Shown in pieces: positions 17,221 through 26,080 of a DNA stretch of 64,000 nucleotides. The stretch is from Acidobacteriota bacterium (GTDB lineage Bacteria; Acidobacteriota; Terriglobia; Acidiferrales; UBA7541): the NCBI GenBank assembly GCA_013289825.1, contig JABCZF010000002.1:1-64000 (forward strand). Reading direction: 5' to 3'. The position numbers and the translations under genes were made by a program. The first letter of the stretch is position 1. Each line of letters starts with the position of its first letter. The notes under the pieces were generated by a model. The model was not told the origin of the DNA, made no database searches, and saw only the letters and a list, made by a program, of their open reading frames with translations.

Positions 17221-18090
17221 ATGGGTGCCTTTAGCAGAAGCTACCTGCGGGACCGCACTACCGAGCCCATCCCGAATGAAACCATCGGTGCCACAGAGAA
17301 TCTTCGTCTCAGTTTGATCTCGGATAAAGCCGGATTGGTCGAATTCCTTGGTTCACCCAGAGTTGTCCTTTCTCTCCACATAGGACCTTCGGTTGCCGTT
17401 GATTGCCGCCGCGCAGGCCAGCGGCACCGCGGAACCACAATTCACGGCGATCTGGAAATCATTCCCCCCAACCTTGGCGGCGTCTGGGAAATCAAATCGC
17501 GGGACACGGCTTTGGTCATCGGACTCAAACTTCGCGTCCTCGAACGCATCGTCGAAGAGTTCGGCGGGGATCCACAGAAACTCGAAGTGTTCAACCGTTT
17601 TCAAGCTCGCGATCCGCAGATCGAGCACATCGGCTGGGCTTTGAAAGCGGAGATGGAGAACGGGTATCCATCCGGCCGATCCTATACGGACGCGCTCGCG
17701 ACGGGCCTGGCCACAAGAATCGTGCGGAATCACAGTTCGTTGGCCCGCCCACACCGCCCGATGAAAGCCGCGATGCCTGGCCGCAAGTTGAAGGCTGTGC
17801 TGGGGTACATCGAAGACAATCTGGGGCGCGATGTGGGGCTTGGCGAAATCGCCGCCGCAGCTGGTTTGAGTGTTTCACATTTTAAGACGCTGTTTCGGAA
17901 ATCGCTGGGTATGCCGCCGCACCAGTATTTGCTTCGCCGCCGCGTGGAACGCGCGGCCATGCAACTACGCAGCGGACGTATGCCCATCGGCCAAATCGCT
18001 TTGGAGAATGGTTTCTGCCACCAGAGCCATCTTGCACTGCACACGCGCCGAGTTTTAGGCCTGACGCCGCAGGAGCTCAGAAACACCTGA
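17221..18090 (+). CDS. AraC-family transcriptional regulator
   Basis: The protein has 289 residues from the ATG at 17221. An open extension to 17065 runs through non-conserved sequence. The C-terminal 100 residues hold two helix-turn-helix motifs (LGEIAAAAGLSVSHFKTLFR and IGQIALENGFCHQSHLALH), ending in VLGLTPQELR as in AraC/XylS proteins. The N-terminal 170 residues form a sensor region without a recognisable family motif. It follows the pca operon on the same strand after 242 bases without a gene. It could control the pca genes, but nothing in the sequence proves this. Confidence 0.88.
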   Translation: MGAFSRSYLRDRTTEPIPNETIGATENLRLSLISDKAGLVEFLGSPRVVLSLHIGPSVAVDCRRAGQRHRGTTIHGDLEIIPPNLGGVWEIKSRDTALVIGLKLRVLERIVEEFGGDPQKLEVFNRFQARDPQIEHIGWALKAEMENGYPSGRSYTDALATGLATRIVRNHSSLARPHRPMKAAMPGRKLKAVLGYIEDNLGRDVGLGEIAAAAGLSVSHFKTLFRKSLGMPPHQYLLRRRVERAAMQLRSGRMPIGQIALENGFCHQSHLALHTRRVLGLTPQELRNT

Positions 18091-18112
18091 GAAAGGCTGC
18101 TCTGACTTAACT

Positions 18113-18361
18113 ATGAACTACCTACGGATAGTGGCGACCGACGCTTTCTCGGCGTCTCGGACTCGGTTAATGAATCTAACCGCTCAAACGAGTTCATCCG
18201 ATTCTGCTCCCGCCCATACGATTCTGAGCGACACCGTTTTCGTCAAGGCTCATGATTCCATCGAGCTGTACATTCCACTCCGCAGCGAAAACGAATTGCG
18301 CATGGCGCCGGAAAACCTCGAGAGTTCTTCCGCCTGGGACAAAAATGACCGACCTATCTAG
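18113..18361 (+). CDS. Possible small protein before the LytTR gene
   Basis: An open frame of 82 codons lies between the AraC and LytTR genes and overlaps the latter's start by 17 bases. There is no clear ribosome-binding site and no family is recognised. The segment TILSDTVFVKAHDSIELYIP is protein-like, but a chance frame cannot be excluded. Coupling with the next gene would be the main reason to believe it. Confidence 0.22.
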   Translation: MNYLRIVATDAFSASRTRLMNLTAQTSSSDSAPAHTILSDTVFVKAHDSIELYIPLRSENELRMAPENLESSSAWDKNDRPI

Positions 18362-18866
18362 AGCCAAACTCGCTGGAACCGTTTTGAAAGAAGCCCTTGA
18401 GGAACGCCGGGATGTGCCTCTCGGTCCCTCTGTTCATCCCGCTGCACCAAAAAGAGGGTCGAAAATTGCGGAATTCCGTCCGCGATCGGAGACGCCGCCA
18501 GTGAAACCGATCAAAATCGCTATCAAAACCAAGGGCAAAATCCTCCTCATCCATCCCGGAGACATTCTCGCGGTGGAAGCCGAGGGAAACTACGTCTTGT
18601 TGCGGCGTGCCACCGATTCCTACTTGTTGCGCGAGTCGATTTCGACGATGGCGGAGAAGCTGGAGGCCTACGGCTTCATTCGTGTCCACCGCTCCGTCTT
18701 GGTCAATGCGTCTTCGGTAGAAGAGATCCACCCCGGTACCAGCGGAGAGTACATGCTGCGTATTGCTGGAGGCAGGCAATACATGGTCTCCCGAACCTAT
18801 AAAAATAATTTGAAGTCGCTGGCGCACGCTTGGATCGGCACGGATACTTTTGTGGATGAGGGATGA
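18345..18866 (+). CDS. LytTR-domain DNA-binding protein
   Basis: The protein has 173 residues from the ATG at 18345. A polar N-terminal 65 residues is followed by a LytTR domain: ILLIHPGDILAVEAEGNYVL, YLLRESISTMAEKL, FIRVHRSVLVNASSVEEI and SRTYKNNLKSL are the standard blocks of this beta-type DNA-binding fold. There is no receiver domain, so it is not a classical response regulator. The N-terminal part has no membrane segment. It may be a stand-alone regulator controlled by partners or by abundance. Its targets are unknown; the TonB-dependent receptor gene begins 530 bases downstream. Confidence 0.87.
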   Translation: MTDLSRAKLAGTVLKEALEERRDVPLGPSVHPAAPKRGSKIAEFRPRSETPPVKPIKIAIKTKGKILLIHPGDILAVEAEGNYVLLRRATDSYLLRESISTMAEKLEAYGFIRVHRSVLVNASSVEEIHPGTSGEYMLRIAGGRQYMVSRTYKNNLKSLAHAWIGTDTFVDEG

Positions 18867-19396
18867 CTTTTGGAATTCTCGAGACGGGGGTCCGGACTTC
18901 TCCATAGAAAACGGCAGCCGCACAGGCCATTTCGCTCTCACCCCTAGCGCGTTGGGCTGTTCTCGCCCTCGAGACTCATAACCAAACAAACTTGAATTCT
19001 TGTTTTTAGATTAATTTCGGCCTCTATAGAATCGTTTTAGATATTGTGGTGGAATAAATCGCCCCTCCGCTTCGTTCTGGTATACGGTGTTCTCCCAATT
19101 CTGGGATAAATCGCGGCTCCCGTAAGTATGGGACGCCTTGACACCACTTGGCCTCGGGACACCGAAGAAGCGGTGCGAGCGACGCAATACCAGCCTCGAA
19201 ACGATTCGGGTCATCTTCACGAATTCATATCCCCTTTCATCTCGCTCGCCCGATGTTGTTGAAAACAAACTAACTCAGAATAATTTCTGATTGGTATGAC
19301 GCTTGCACCTCGCACAGATGCTAAAGCGCGGCGCGAGTGGCCGCGCAATTTCCCATTTTTGCTTTGCTTTACATACACCAAACTGGAGGCTGCTAA
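18867..19396. other. Regulatory intergenic region before the TonB-receptor gene
   Basis: This 530-base stretch contains no convincing gene. It holds a sigma-54-like promoter at 19292-19307 and, directly upstream of it, the dyad TCAGAA-N4-TTCTGA at 19275-19290. The remainder shows no further feature that I can name. It is long enough to carry enhancer sites for a sigma-54 activator. Confidence 0.5.
19292..19307 (+). promoter_or_regulatory. Sigma-54 (-24/-12) promoter-like sequence
   Basis: TGGTATGACGCTTGCA matches the RpoN consensus TGGCACG-N4-TTGCW, with the GG and GC doublets exactly 10 bases apart. Two transitions (C to T) are the only departures. The preceding base is the expected pyrimidine. 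Transcription would begin near 19318, giving a leader of about 80 bases to the ATG at 19397. Confidence 0.65.
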
Positions 19397-22300
19397 ATGT
19401 CTAGTAAACGATCGCTACTTGTGATCGCTCTCTTGCTCTGCGTCTGTGCTTTAGTTCCCTCCGCTCTCTTTTCGCAGAGCGCCTCAACCGGCACAGTAGC
19501 CGGAACCGTCACGGACCCTTCCGGAGCTGCTGTCGCCGCTGCGGCGGTTACGCTGACGGATAAGGCGACGAACACTCCCCGGACGGCGTCCACCAACGAA
19601 AACGGACGATATATCCTCGTCGATATCCCTGCCGGCGTATACGACGTGAGTGTTAGCAAGCCGGGATTCCGTATTTCCAGGCTCAGCGATCAAACGGTGA
19701 ATGTCGGCACAGCGCTCACTCTCAATGTCACTCTTGAAATTGGCTCGGTTGCAGAAAGCGTCGAAGTGACCGCCTCCAATGCGGAACTTCAGACGCTGAA
19801 CGCCACGGTGGGCAACACCATCTCGGGAGCAGCCTTGGATTCGCTCCCCAGCATCAGCCGCGACGCGTCCACTTTCTTTACTCTTCAGCCTGGCGTTTCT
19901 CCCGATGGCAGCGTGGCTGGCGTAGCGATGGATCAAAACTCCTTCCAACTCGATGGCGGCCAAAACACCAACGACATGGACGGCAGCATGAACATCTATA
20001 CGCCCAGCTTTGCCGGTGATGTGACCGGTGGACTCATCAAGGGCGAAGTTACCGGAAACGCGGGCGGCGGTCCTACCGGCGTGATGCCCACTCCGATTGA
20101 TAGCATTGAAGAGTTCAAAGTCAGCACCACCAATCAAACTGCGGACTTCAACAGCTCCGCAGGCTCTCAAGTGTCCATGGTTACAAAGCGCGGAACGAAC
20201 GCGTGGCACGGTACTGGCTACGAGTATTATCTGGACAATAATTGGTCGGCGAACACATTTGACAATAACAACCATGCGGGAACTGCTGCCGATCCAAAAG
20301 TTCCCGTGCCCAGCTACCATTACAGCCGCTTCGGCGCCGCCGTCGGCGGTCCGATCCTGCCCAAGGAGATTCTTGGCGGCAAAACCTATTTCTTCGCCAA
20401 CTATGAAGGTTTCCGGTGGCCCAATTCAGAAACGATTAACAGAGCCGTGCCAACAGCATCTATGCGCCTGGGCTTGCTGTTCTTCGGCGGCACCTATTAC
20501 AACTTAAACCCCACCGCCGTAACCTTTAACGGCGTGACGTATCCAGGGACAAATCTCGATCCCCGCAACATTGGAATCAATTCCGTCGTTTCGCAGATGT
20601 GGTCGACCATGCCCCTGCCAAATACCACCGGCTGCAACGGCCTGTTAATCTGCGACAATTCCGTCGCCGGGGGCAATGTCGGCACCTTTTCAGGCAACAT
20701 GTCCGTGCCCCAGACCAGCAACTTCGGCGTCGCTCGCCTGGATCACGATTTCGGCGCCAAGTGGCACTTCATGAGCAGCTACCGCTATTACAAACTGACG
20801 CGCGTCACCGACAGCCAGTACACCATTGCCAACGGCGCGCCATCTTCCCTTTCCGCGCGTCCGCAGGTGCCCTGGTTCTATGTGGCGTCTCTGACCACCA
20901 ACATTTCCAACAACACGACAAACGACTTTCACTATAGCTTTCTGCGAAACTTCTGGCAGTGGGGCTCGGGAGGCGATACCCCGCAGATCGCCGGTCTGGG
21001 CGGCGCTCTCGAACCCCTGGGCGAGCAGTCCGCTACTTCGGGCTTTGCGCTGACCCCCTACAATGTGAACACGCAAGACACCCGTACGCGCTTCTGGGAC
21101 GGCAAAGACAACATGGTTCGCGATGATGTGAGCGTCCTGCATGGCAACCACCTCTTCCAGTTCGGTGGCACTTATCAGCGCAATTGGAACTTCCACGAGC
21201 GCAGTGACAACGGCGGCGGCATCAACTTTCAACCCGTATATCAGCTCGGTATTACCAGCGGGGCGGGAATCAATGTGGCCGGCAATATCCCCGCATCGGT
21301 CGCTGCCGGAGACCAAACAAACTTTGGACGCGACTATGTCGCGGCACTTGGAATCGTATCCATAGCCCAGACCGCCTTCACGCGTTCCGGCTCGCAACTG
21401 ACCTTGAATCCCCCGCTTACGCCGGCTCAGGACAAGAGCACGATTCCCTACTACAACGTGTACATCAGCGACTCCTGGCGCATGAAGCCGACCTTTACGC
21501 TCACCTACGGTCTGGGCTGGACGCTGGAAATGCCGCCCGTCGAGCAGCAGGGACGCCAAGTCGAACTCGTTGATCAGGCCGGTCAGCAAATTGATGTCGA
21601 GGCGTACCTAAAAGCTCGTGAAGTTGCCGCGCTTGGGGGGCAGGTGTACAACCCCGAGCTCGGGTTTGCTCTCGTGGGTAACACCGGCGGCGGACAAAAA
21701 TACCCTTACAATCCTTTCTACGGCGCGTTCAGCCCGCGCATTGCCGCTGCTTGGAATCCCAGCTATACGGACGGCCTCCTGGGCAAGATGTTTGGCCAGG
21801 GCAAGACCGTCGTCCGCGGCGGCTACAGCAGAATCTTCGGACGGCTCAACGGAGTGGACCTCGTGCTGGTGCCTCTGCTCGGCACCGGGCTGATCCAACC
21901 CGTGCAGTGCATTGGCGCACAGAGTCCGACCGTGGGCATTCCTGGCACGACTTGCGCCGGCAAGAACCTAGCCACTCCCGCCAACGCTTTCCGGGTTGGC
22001 ACCGATGGCATGACCGCCCCGATTCCATCTGCCAGCGCTACGCTTCCTCAGCCTGACTTTCCAGGAGTCAACGCCATCGCCGCTGGTGCTGGCGAAGCCT
22101 TGGATCGCAACTTCCGGCCTGACGAATCTGACCAGTTCGACCTCACGGTGCAACGCCAGTTGAACCGCAAAACGATGATCGAAGTGGGCTATATTGGTCG
22201 CCGTATAAGCCACGAGTATCAGCCCCTAAACATCAACGCGGTCCCTTACATGATGACCAAGGGCGGCCAGACGTTCGCCAAAGCTTATGCCGCGGTCGAG

Positions 22301-23551
22301 ACAGCGCTAGGGTGCGCCACTTCCGTTACGGCCTGCGGTGCGAACGTTCCGGCAGCGAAGCTTTGCACAGCAAACTGTACAACCGGTACGCCGACGCTGG
22401 TAGCCAACCCAGCCTACGCCGCCTTTTTCAATGCCATTCCAACCCAGCCGTTCTTCGAGTCGGCCCTCGCAGGCACTGGATACTGTGGCGGCTCTTACGC
22501 TGGCGTTGCATTGACAAGCTGCACTGCAACCGCAGCATTGAACCAGGTCGGCAACTTCGAACAGGAGAACGTCTGGAGCTTGTGGAGTGCTCTGGACCAG
22601 GGTGGCGTTCAGCCCGTTGCGGCCAACACTGTCCCGGGCTTCAACTTCGGCCGAAGCATGCTTAATAGTCCGATTCTGGATCCCGTCACAGGCATGCCGA
22701 CTCAGTTCGGCGCAAACGGTCAATTGACTTCAGGCGTCGGCGTCAATGCCAGCGTCGGCACCGGAAACTACAACGCCGGCTTCATCACTCTCAAAATGTC
22801 GGATTGGCATGGCCTAACCCTGCAAACGAATTTTACCTATAGCAAGGCTCTGGGCACTGTGTCGGTCGTTCAGGCCAGCAGCTCGTTCACGGTCGTGGAC
22901 CCCTACAATATCAACAACGGCTACGGCCTCCAGCCGTTTGACCGCAAATTCGTCGGCAACGTTCTCATGGTTTACCAGCCAGACTTTTTTAAGGGCCAGC
23001 ACGGCTTGATGGGCCGTCTCCTCGGCGGCTGGTCGTTTGCCCCGATCTTCACCGCCGCCAGTGGATTGCCGCTAGAAATCAACACCACCAACGGTGACGG
23101 TCAGGCCTTCGGAGAAGCAGACGCCAACGGCTTCGCAGCTGACGAAAACGGCGTTCTTACCTGCTCCAATAACTTCGGCAGCTCGCGCCATAACAACATT
23201 CCGGGCTCCAGCGGCATCGGCACAGCCGGCTCGGGAGCCAATCTCTTCGCGAATCCCGCAGCCGTATATGGCTGTTTCCGAGACCCGATTCTGGGTCTAG
23301 ACGGTGGCGCTGGCGGGGCTGGCACACTTCGCGGCATGCCTTTCTGGAACGTTGACTTCCAGGTCAAAAAGAACATTCATATCAACGAGCGCTTCAGCTT
23401 TGAGTTCCAATCCATCTTCACCAACATTTTCAACCACGACCAGCTCGCCGACCCGGTCCTCAACCTCGGCTCGGCGTCCACCTGGGGCACTCTCGGCGGC
23501 CAGATCAATACGCCGCGCTCCATTGAACTGGGCATTCGCCTGCGCTTTTGA
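19397..23551 (+). CDS. TonB-dependent receptor with carboxypeptidase-regulatory N-terminus
   Basis: This 1384-residue outer-membrane protein has a signal peptide to about residue 26 (SLLVIALLLCVCALVPSALF). A carboxypeptidase-regulatory-like beta-sandwich follows at about 32-110 (GTVAGTVTDPSGAAVAAAAV, NGRYILVDIPAGVYDVSV). Then come a plug-like region at about 130-250 (SIEEFKVSTTNQTADF) and a long C-terminal barrel ending in aromatic Phe (ELGIRLRF). This is the Oar-like architecture greatly expanded in acidobacteria and used to import large substrates, often glycans or peptides. The substrate here is unknown. It is preceded by a sigma-54-like promoter and followed by a terminator. The convergent S9 peptidase gene downstream could process an imported peptide, but the link is weak. 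Confidence 0.92.
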   Translation: MSSKRSLLVIALLLCVCALVPSALFSQSASTGTVAGTVTDPSGAAVAAAAVTLTDKATNTPRTASTNENGRYILVDIPAGVYDVSVSKPGFRISRLSDQTVNVGTALTLNVTLEIGSVAESVEVTASNAELQTLNATVGNTISGAALDSLPSISRDASTFFTLQPGVSPDGSVAGVAMDQNSFQLDGGQNTNDMDGSMNIYTPSFAGDVTGGLIKGEVTGNAGGGPTGVMPTPIDSIEEFKVSTTNQTADFNSSAGSQVSMVTKRGTNAWHGTGYEYYLDNNWSANTFDNNNHAGTAADPKVPVPSYHYSRFGAAVGGPILPKEILGGKTYFFANYEGFRWPNSETINRAVPTASMRLGLLFFGGTYYNLNPTAVTFNGVTYPGTNLDPRNIGINSVVSQMWSTMPLPNTTGCNGLLICDNSVAGGNVGTFSGNMSVPQTSNFGVARLDHDFGAKWHFMSSYRYYKLTRVTDSQYTIANGAPSSLSARPQVPWFYVASLTTNISNNTTNDFHYSFLRNFWQWGSGGDTPQIAGLGGALEPLGEQSATSGFALTPYNVNTQDTRTRFWDGKDNMVRDDVSVLHGNHLFQFGGTYQRNWNFHERSDNGGGINFQPVYQLGITSGAGINVAGNIPASVAAGDQTNFGRDYVAALGIVSIAQTAFTRSGSQLTLNPPLTPAQDKSTIPYYNVYISDSWRMKPTFTLTYGLGWTLEMPPVEQQGRQVELVDQAGQQIDVEAYLKAREVAALGGQVYNPELGFALVGNTGGGQKYPYNPFYGAFSPRIAAAWNPSYTDGLLGKMFGQGKTVVRGGYSRIFGRLNGVDLVLVPLLGTGLIQPVQCIGAQSPTVGIPGTTCAGKNLATPANAFRVGTDGMTAPIPSASATLPQPDFPGVNAIAAGAGEALDRNFRPDESDQFDLTVQRQLNRKTMIEVGYIGRRISHEYQPLNINAVPYMMTKGGQTFAKAYAAVETALGCATSVTACGANVPAAKLCTANCTTGTPTLVANPAYAAFFNAIPTQPFFESALAGTGYCGGSYAGVALTSCTATAALNQVGNFEQENVWSLWSALDQGGVQPVAANTVPGFNFGRSMLNSPILDPVTGMPTQFGANGQLTSGVGVNASVGTGNYNAGFITLKMSDWHGLTLQTNFTYSKALGTVSVVQASSSFTVVDPYNINNGYGLQPFDRKFVGNVLMVYQPDFFKGQHGLMGRLLGGWSFAPIFTAASGLPLEINTTNGDGQAFGEADANGFAADENGVLTCSNNFGSSRHNNIPGSSGIGTAGSGANLFANPAAVYGCFRDPILGLDGGAGGAGTLRGMPFWNVDFQVKKNIHINERFSFEFQSIFTNIFNHDQLADPVLNLGSASTWGTLGGQINTPRSIELGIRLRF

Positions 23552-23585
23552 CCTCTTCCGGCCATTTCTTTAACCATGCCGCAAA

Positions 23586-23626
23586 AAAACGGGGAAGGCC
23601 ACACCCACCTTCCCCGTTTTCCTTTT
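23586..23626. terminator. Bidirectional terminator between convergent genes
   Basis: A 13-bp perfect stem (23586-23598 with 23608-23620, aaaacggggaagg) has a 9-base loop. A-rich sequence lies on the left and T-rich sequence on the right. It serves the TonB-receptor gene on the plus strand. It can equally end the minus-strand peptidase gene, which stops 80 bases away. Confidence 0.85.
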
Positions 23627-23705
23627 TCAAATAAGGTTCTGCCTCCGCTGGTCGACGCTCCTCGGCTCGAGCTGGCGTATCCACTGCACACCAAGCCATA
23701 TTCCG

Positions 23706-25790
23706 CTACGGCAGATCCTTGCCGAACCTCTCCACAACCGCTTTCGACTCCGTCACTGGCGGATTATTCAAGTACTTCCCAAAAAAAACCAGATACCTCT
23801 GCCACCTGTCCTGAATGTGCCGCGGTTCCACGAACCCGTGGTTTTCCCTGGGATAGGTCACGTACTCCACTGGTACCTTCCGCTCATACAGTGCCCGATA
23901 AAACTCCTCGGCCTGGGGAATTGGCACGCGCGTGTCGGCCTGCCCGTGCAGAATCATCGTCGGCGTCTTTACATTCCCCACAAACTTCATTGGCGAATGA
24001 TCCCAATATTCCTGGTAGTTGTCCCACGGCGCCTTGGCGTTAAAGAATACTGTCAGATAGCGATGAATGTCCGTCTCGGAATACATGGAATAAAGATCGG
24101 GCAGCCCCGCACCAGGCGAGATGGCCTTGAAGCGATCTGTCTGCGTGTCGATCCACATGGTCATGTATCCGCCATAGGACCATCCGAACGCACCGAGCCT
24201 GTCCGGATCAGCCCAGCCCTTGTCCACCATCGCCTGCACTCCGCTCATGTCGTCCTTGAAATCGCCGTTTCCCCAATCGTTCTGATTCGCCGCCTCAAAC
24301 TTTTCCCCGCGCCCCGTTGAACCGCGGAAATTTGGCTGCAGCACCATGTACCCATTCGCTGCCATGATCTGCTCGGTAGCACTAAAGGAAAGCAGCGAAG
24401 CCCCTGTCGGGCCTCCGTGCGGATTCAGGAGAAACGGAACTTTGTGCGTCCCGTCAAACTCCACTGGCTTGGTCACAATCCCGTCAATTTCCATTCCGTC
24501 TTTGCTGCTCTTCCAGCGAACGACTTCGCTCGAACCCAGCGCGTAATCCGCTAGCCAGGCATTCTGGCTGGTAATGCGCTCTAACGACCCAAAACCCAAG
24601 TCGCTGCGGAACACTTCATCCGGATGCGTCGAATCGCCCCACGTTCCAACCGCGCTCTGCCCATTCGCGCTGATTTCCGACAAGTTGACCACCGTGGCCG
24701 CGTCCGTCAGCGGCCGCGCCGTTCCTGCCGCCACGTCCACGGCGAAAATCTTCATCGCTTCGTGGTCATCCGAACTGAAATAGATCGTTTTGCCATCCCG
24801 CGACCAAACTGGCTCGCCGGCGTTCAATTCAAACGAACCGCTCAACTTCCGTGCCGCACCACCGCTGGAGTCCACCACAAATAGATTCACCTTATAAACC
24901 ACCAACCCGGAGCTGCTCAAATACGCGATCCACTTGCCGTCTGGCGACCACCTCGCCATCTGCGTGGCATCAGCCGTTTCCACCACCTTCCGCTGTTTCC
25001 CGCTGGCCACATCCAGCACCCAAGAGGTTTGTAACGACATGTCATCTAGTCGCGGTGTCGGATTTGTCGTCAGCGTGACTCGCGACCCGTCGGGCGACCA
25101 ACGCGCATCACTGACGGTGAAATCTCCCTTGGTCAATTGCTTCTCCTCGTTCGTGGCGATGCTCCAGGTCCAAAGCTGCCCCATCTTGAAATCGTGATCC
25201 ACCACGACGGCATCATCCTTCTGCTTTGTGCGCTTTTCTTGCTCGTCGCTCAACGGAACCGTCGCCGTAAGCAACAATGTCTTCCCGTCGGGTGAAAACT
25301 GAAATCCCCGAACGCCTGATTTATGCTTCGTCACCTGCCAGGGCTCGCCGCCATCCGCGTACATGAACCACACCTCGGGCTTCGCATCTTTCTCATCCCC
25401 CGCGTCCATCGTGAACGCCAGCAATTTTCCGTCCGGTGACCATTCCAGGTTCGAAACGCTCTTCTCGCCCCGCGTAAATTGCCGAGCCGCGGTAGCTGGA
25501 CCGGCCGTCGGCACCACCCAGAGTTGCGTCACACTTTTCCAGGCGGTGTCCTTCTCTTGGTCCATTACGTTGTCAGCCACCAAATAAGCCACGCGCGCGC
25601 CATCCGGCGAAATCCTCGGTGAACTCACACGCGCAACGCGTAAAGCTTCCGCAGTGCCAAACAGTTTCTTGCCGTCCTTACTCCGCGCAGCCGCCGTCTC
25701 CTGGCTCGAGGGATTTTGCCCAGCCACCGCCAGCGGCGCCACAAACACGGCCGCCATCCATATCCCGCGCACTAATTTCCTCATCGCCAT
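23706..25790 (-). CDS. Exported S9-family peptidase (prolyl oligopeptidase-like)
   Basis: The protein has 694 residues from the ATG at 25790, with GGGGAGGGG just before it. The upstream extension to 26039 lacks family features. A signal peptide (MRKLVRGIWMAAVFVAPLAV) targets the periplasm. Residues about 45-400 are WD40/TolB-like propeller blades (SPRISPDGARVAYLV, LEWSPDGKLLAFTMD, FSPDGKTLLLTA, ARWSPDGSRVTLT). The C-terminal alpha/beta-hydrolase domain has the nucleophile in GAFGWSYGGYMTM, the Asp in HGQADTRVPIPQ and the His in RENHGFVEP. This is the acylaminoacyl-peptidase / dipeptidyl-peptidase-IV-like arrangement. It probably cleaves short peptides. Length is normal. Confidence 0.92.
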   Translation of the reverse strand: MAMRKLVRGIWMAAVFVAPLAVAGQNPSSQETAAARSKDGKKLFGTAEALRVARVSSPRISPDGARVAYLVADNVMDQEKDTAWKSVTQLWVVPTAGPATAARQFTRGEKSVSNLEWSPDGKLLAFTMDAGDEKDAKPEVWFMYADGGEPWQVTKHKSGVRGFQFSPDGKTLLLTATVPLSDEQEKRTKQKDDAVVVDHDFKMGQLWTWSIATNEEKQLTKGDFTVSDARWSPDGSRVTLTTNPTPRLDDMSLQTSWVLDVASGKQRKVVETADATQMARWSPDGKWIAYLSSSGLVVYKVNLFVVDSSGGAARKLSGSFELNAGEPVWSRDGKTIYFSSDDHEAMKIFAVDVAAGTARPLTDAATVVNLSEISANGQSAVGTWGDSTHPDEVFRSDLGFGSLERITSQNAWLADYALGSSEVVRWKSSKDGMEIDGIVTKPVEFDGTHKVPFLLNPHGGPTGASLLSFSATEQIMAANGYMVLQPNFRGSTGRGEKFEAANQNDWGNGDFKDDMSGVQAMVDKGWADPDRLGAFGWSYGGYMTMWIDTQTDRFKAISPGAGLPDLYSMYSETDIHRYLTVFFNAKAPWDNYQEYWDHSPMKFVGNVKTPTMILHGQADTRVPIPQAEEFYRALYERKVPVEYVTYPRENHGFVEPRHIQDRWQRYLVFFGKYLNNPPVTESKAVVERFGKDLP

Positions 25791-26080
25791 GCCCCTCCCC
25801 GGAAATCCATCCAGACCATGAAACATTCGTTTCACACCCGAATGACGCCGCGAAGTATATTGGCAACCTCCGGCCCGCGCAAGGCATACGCATTTTGCCG
25901 GCACTTGTTCTGTTGCGCTTCTCGGAAACAATTCGGAGAATCCAACTGCCGCACGCGGAACCGCCTCTCTGATCTTGCAACCGCTGGTGAATGGCACGCT
26001 GGGTTCTGGAATTGGTAGGCAGCCGTGTGCGGCACACACCGCCGCGGGTCGTCCTGAGTTCCCGGAAGTTGGGCGTTCCC
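25791..26080. other. Intergenic region without a recognised gene
   Basis: About 290 bases separate the start of the peptidase gene from the stop of the permease gene; both genes are on the minus strand. I see no terminator hairpin, repeat or RNA gene. The promoter of the peptidase must lie here or further upstream. Confidence 0.4.

Noticed and set aside
19011..19268. 85-codon minus-strand frame before the TonB-receptor gene
   Set aside because: No ribosome-binding site, basic and low-complexity translation, and it overlaps the promoter region.
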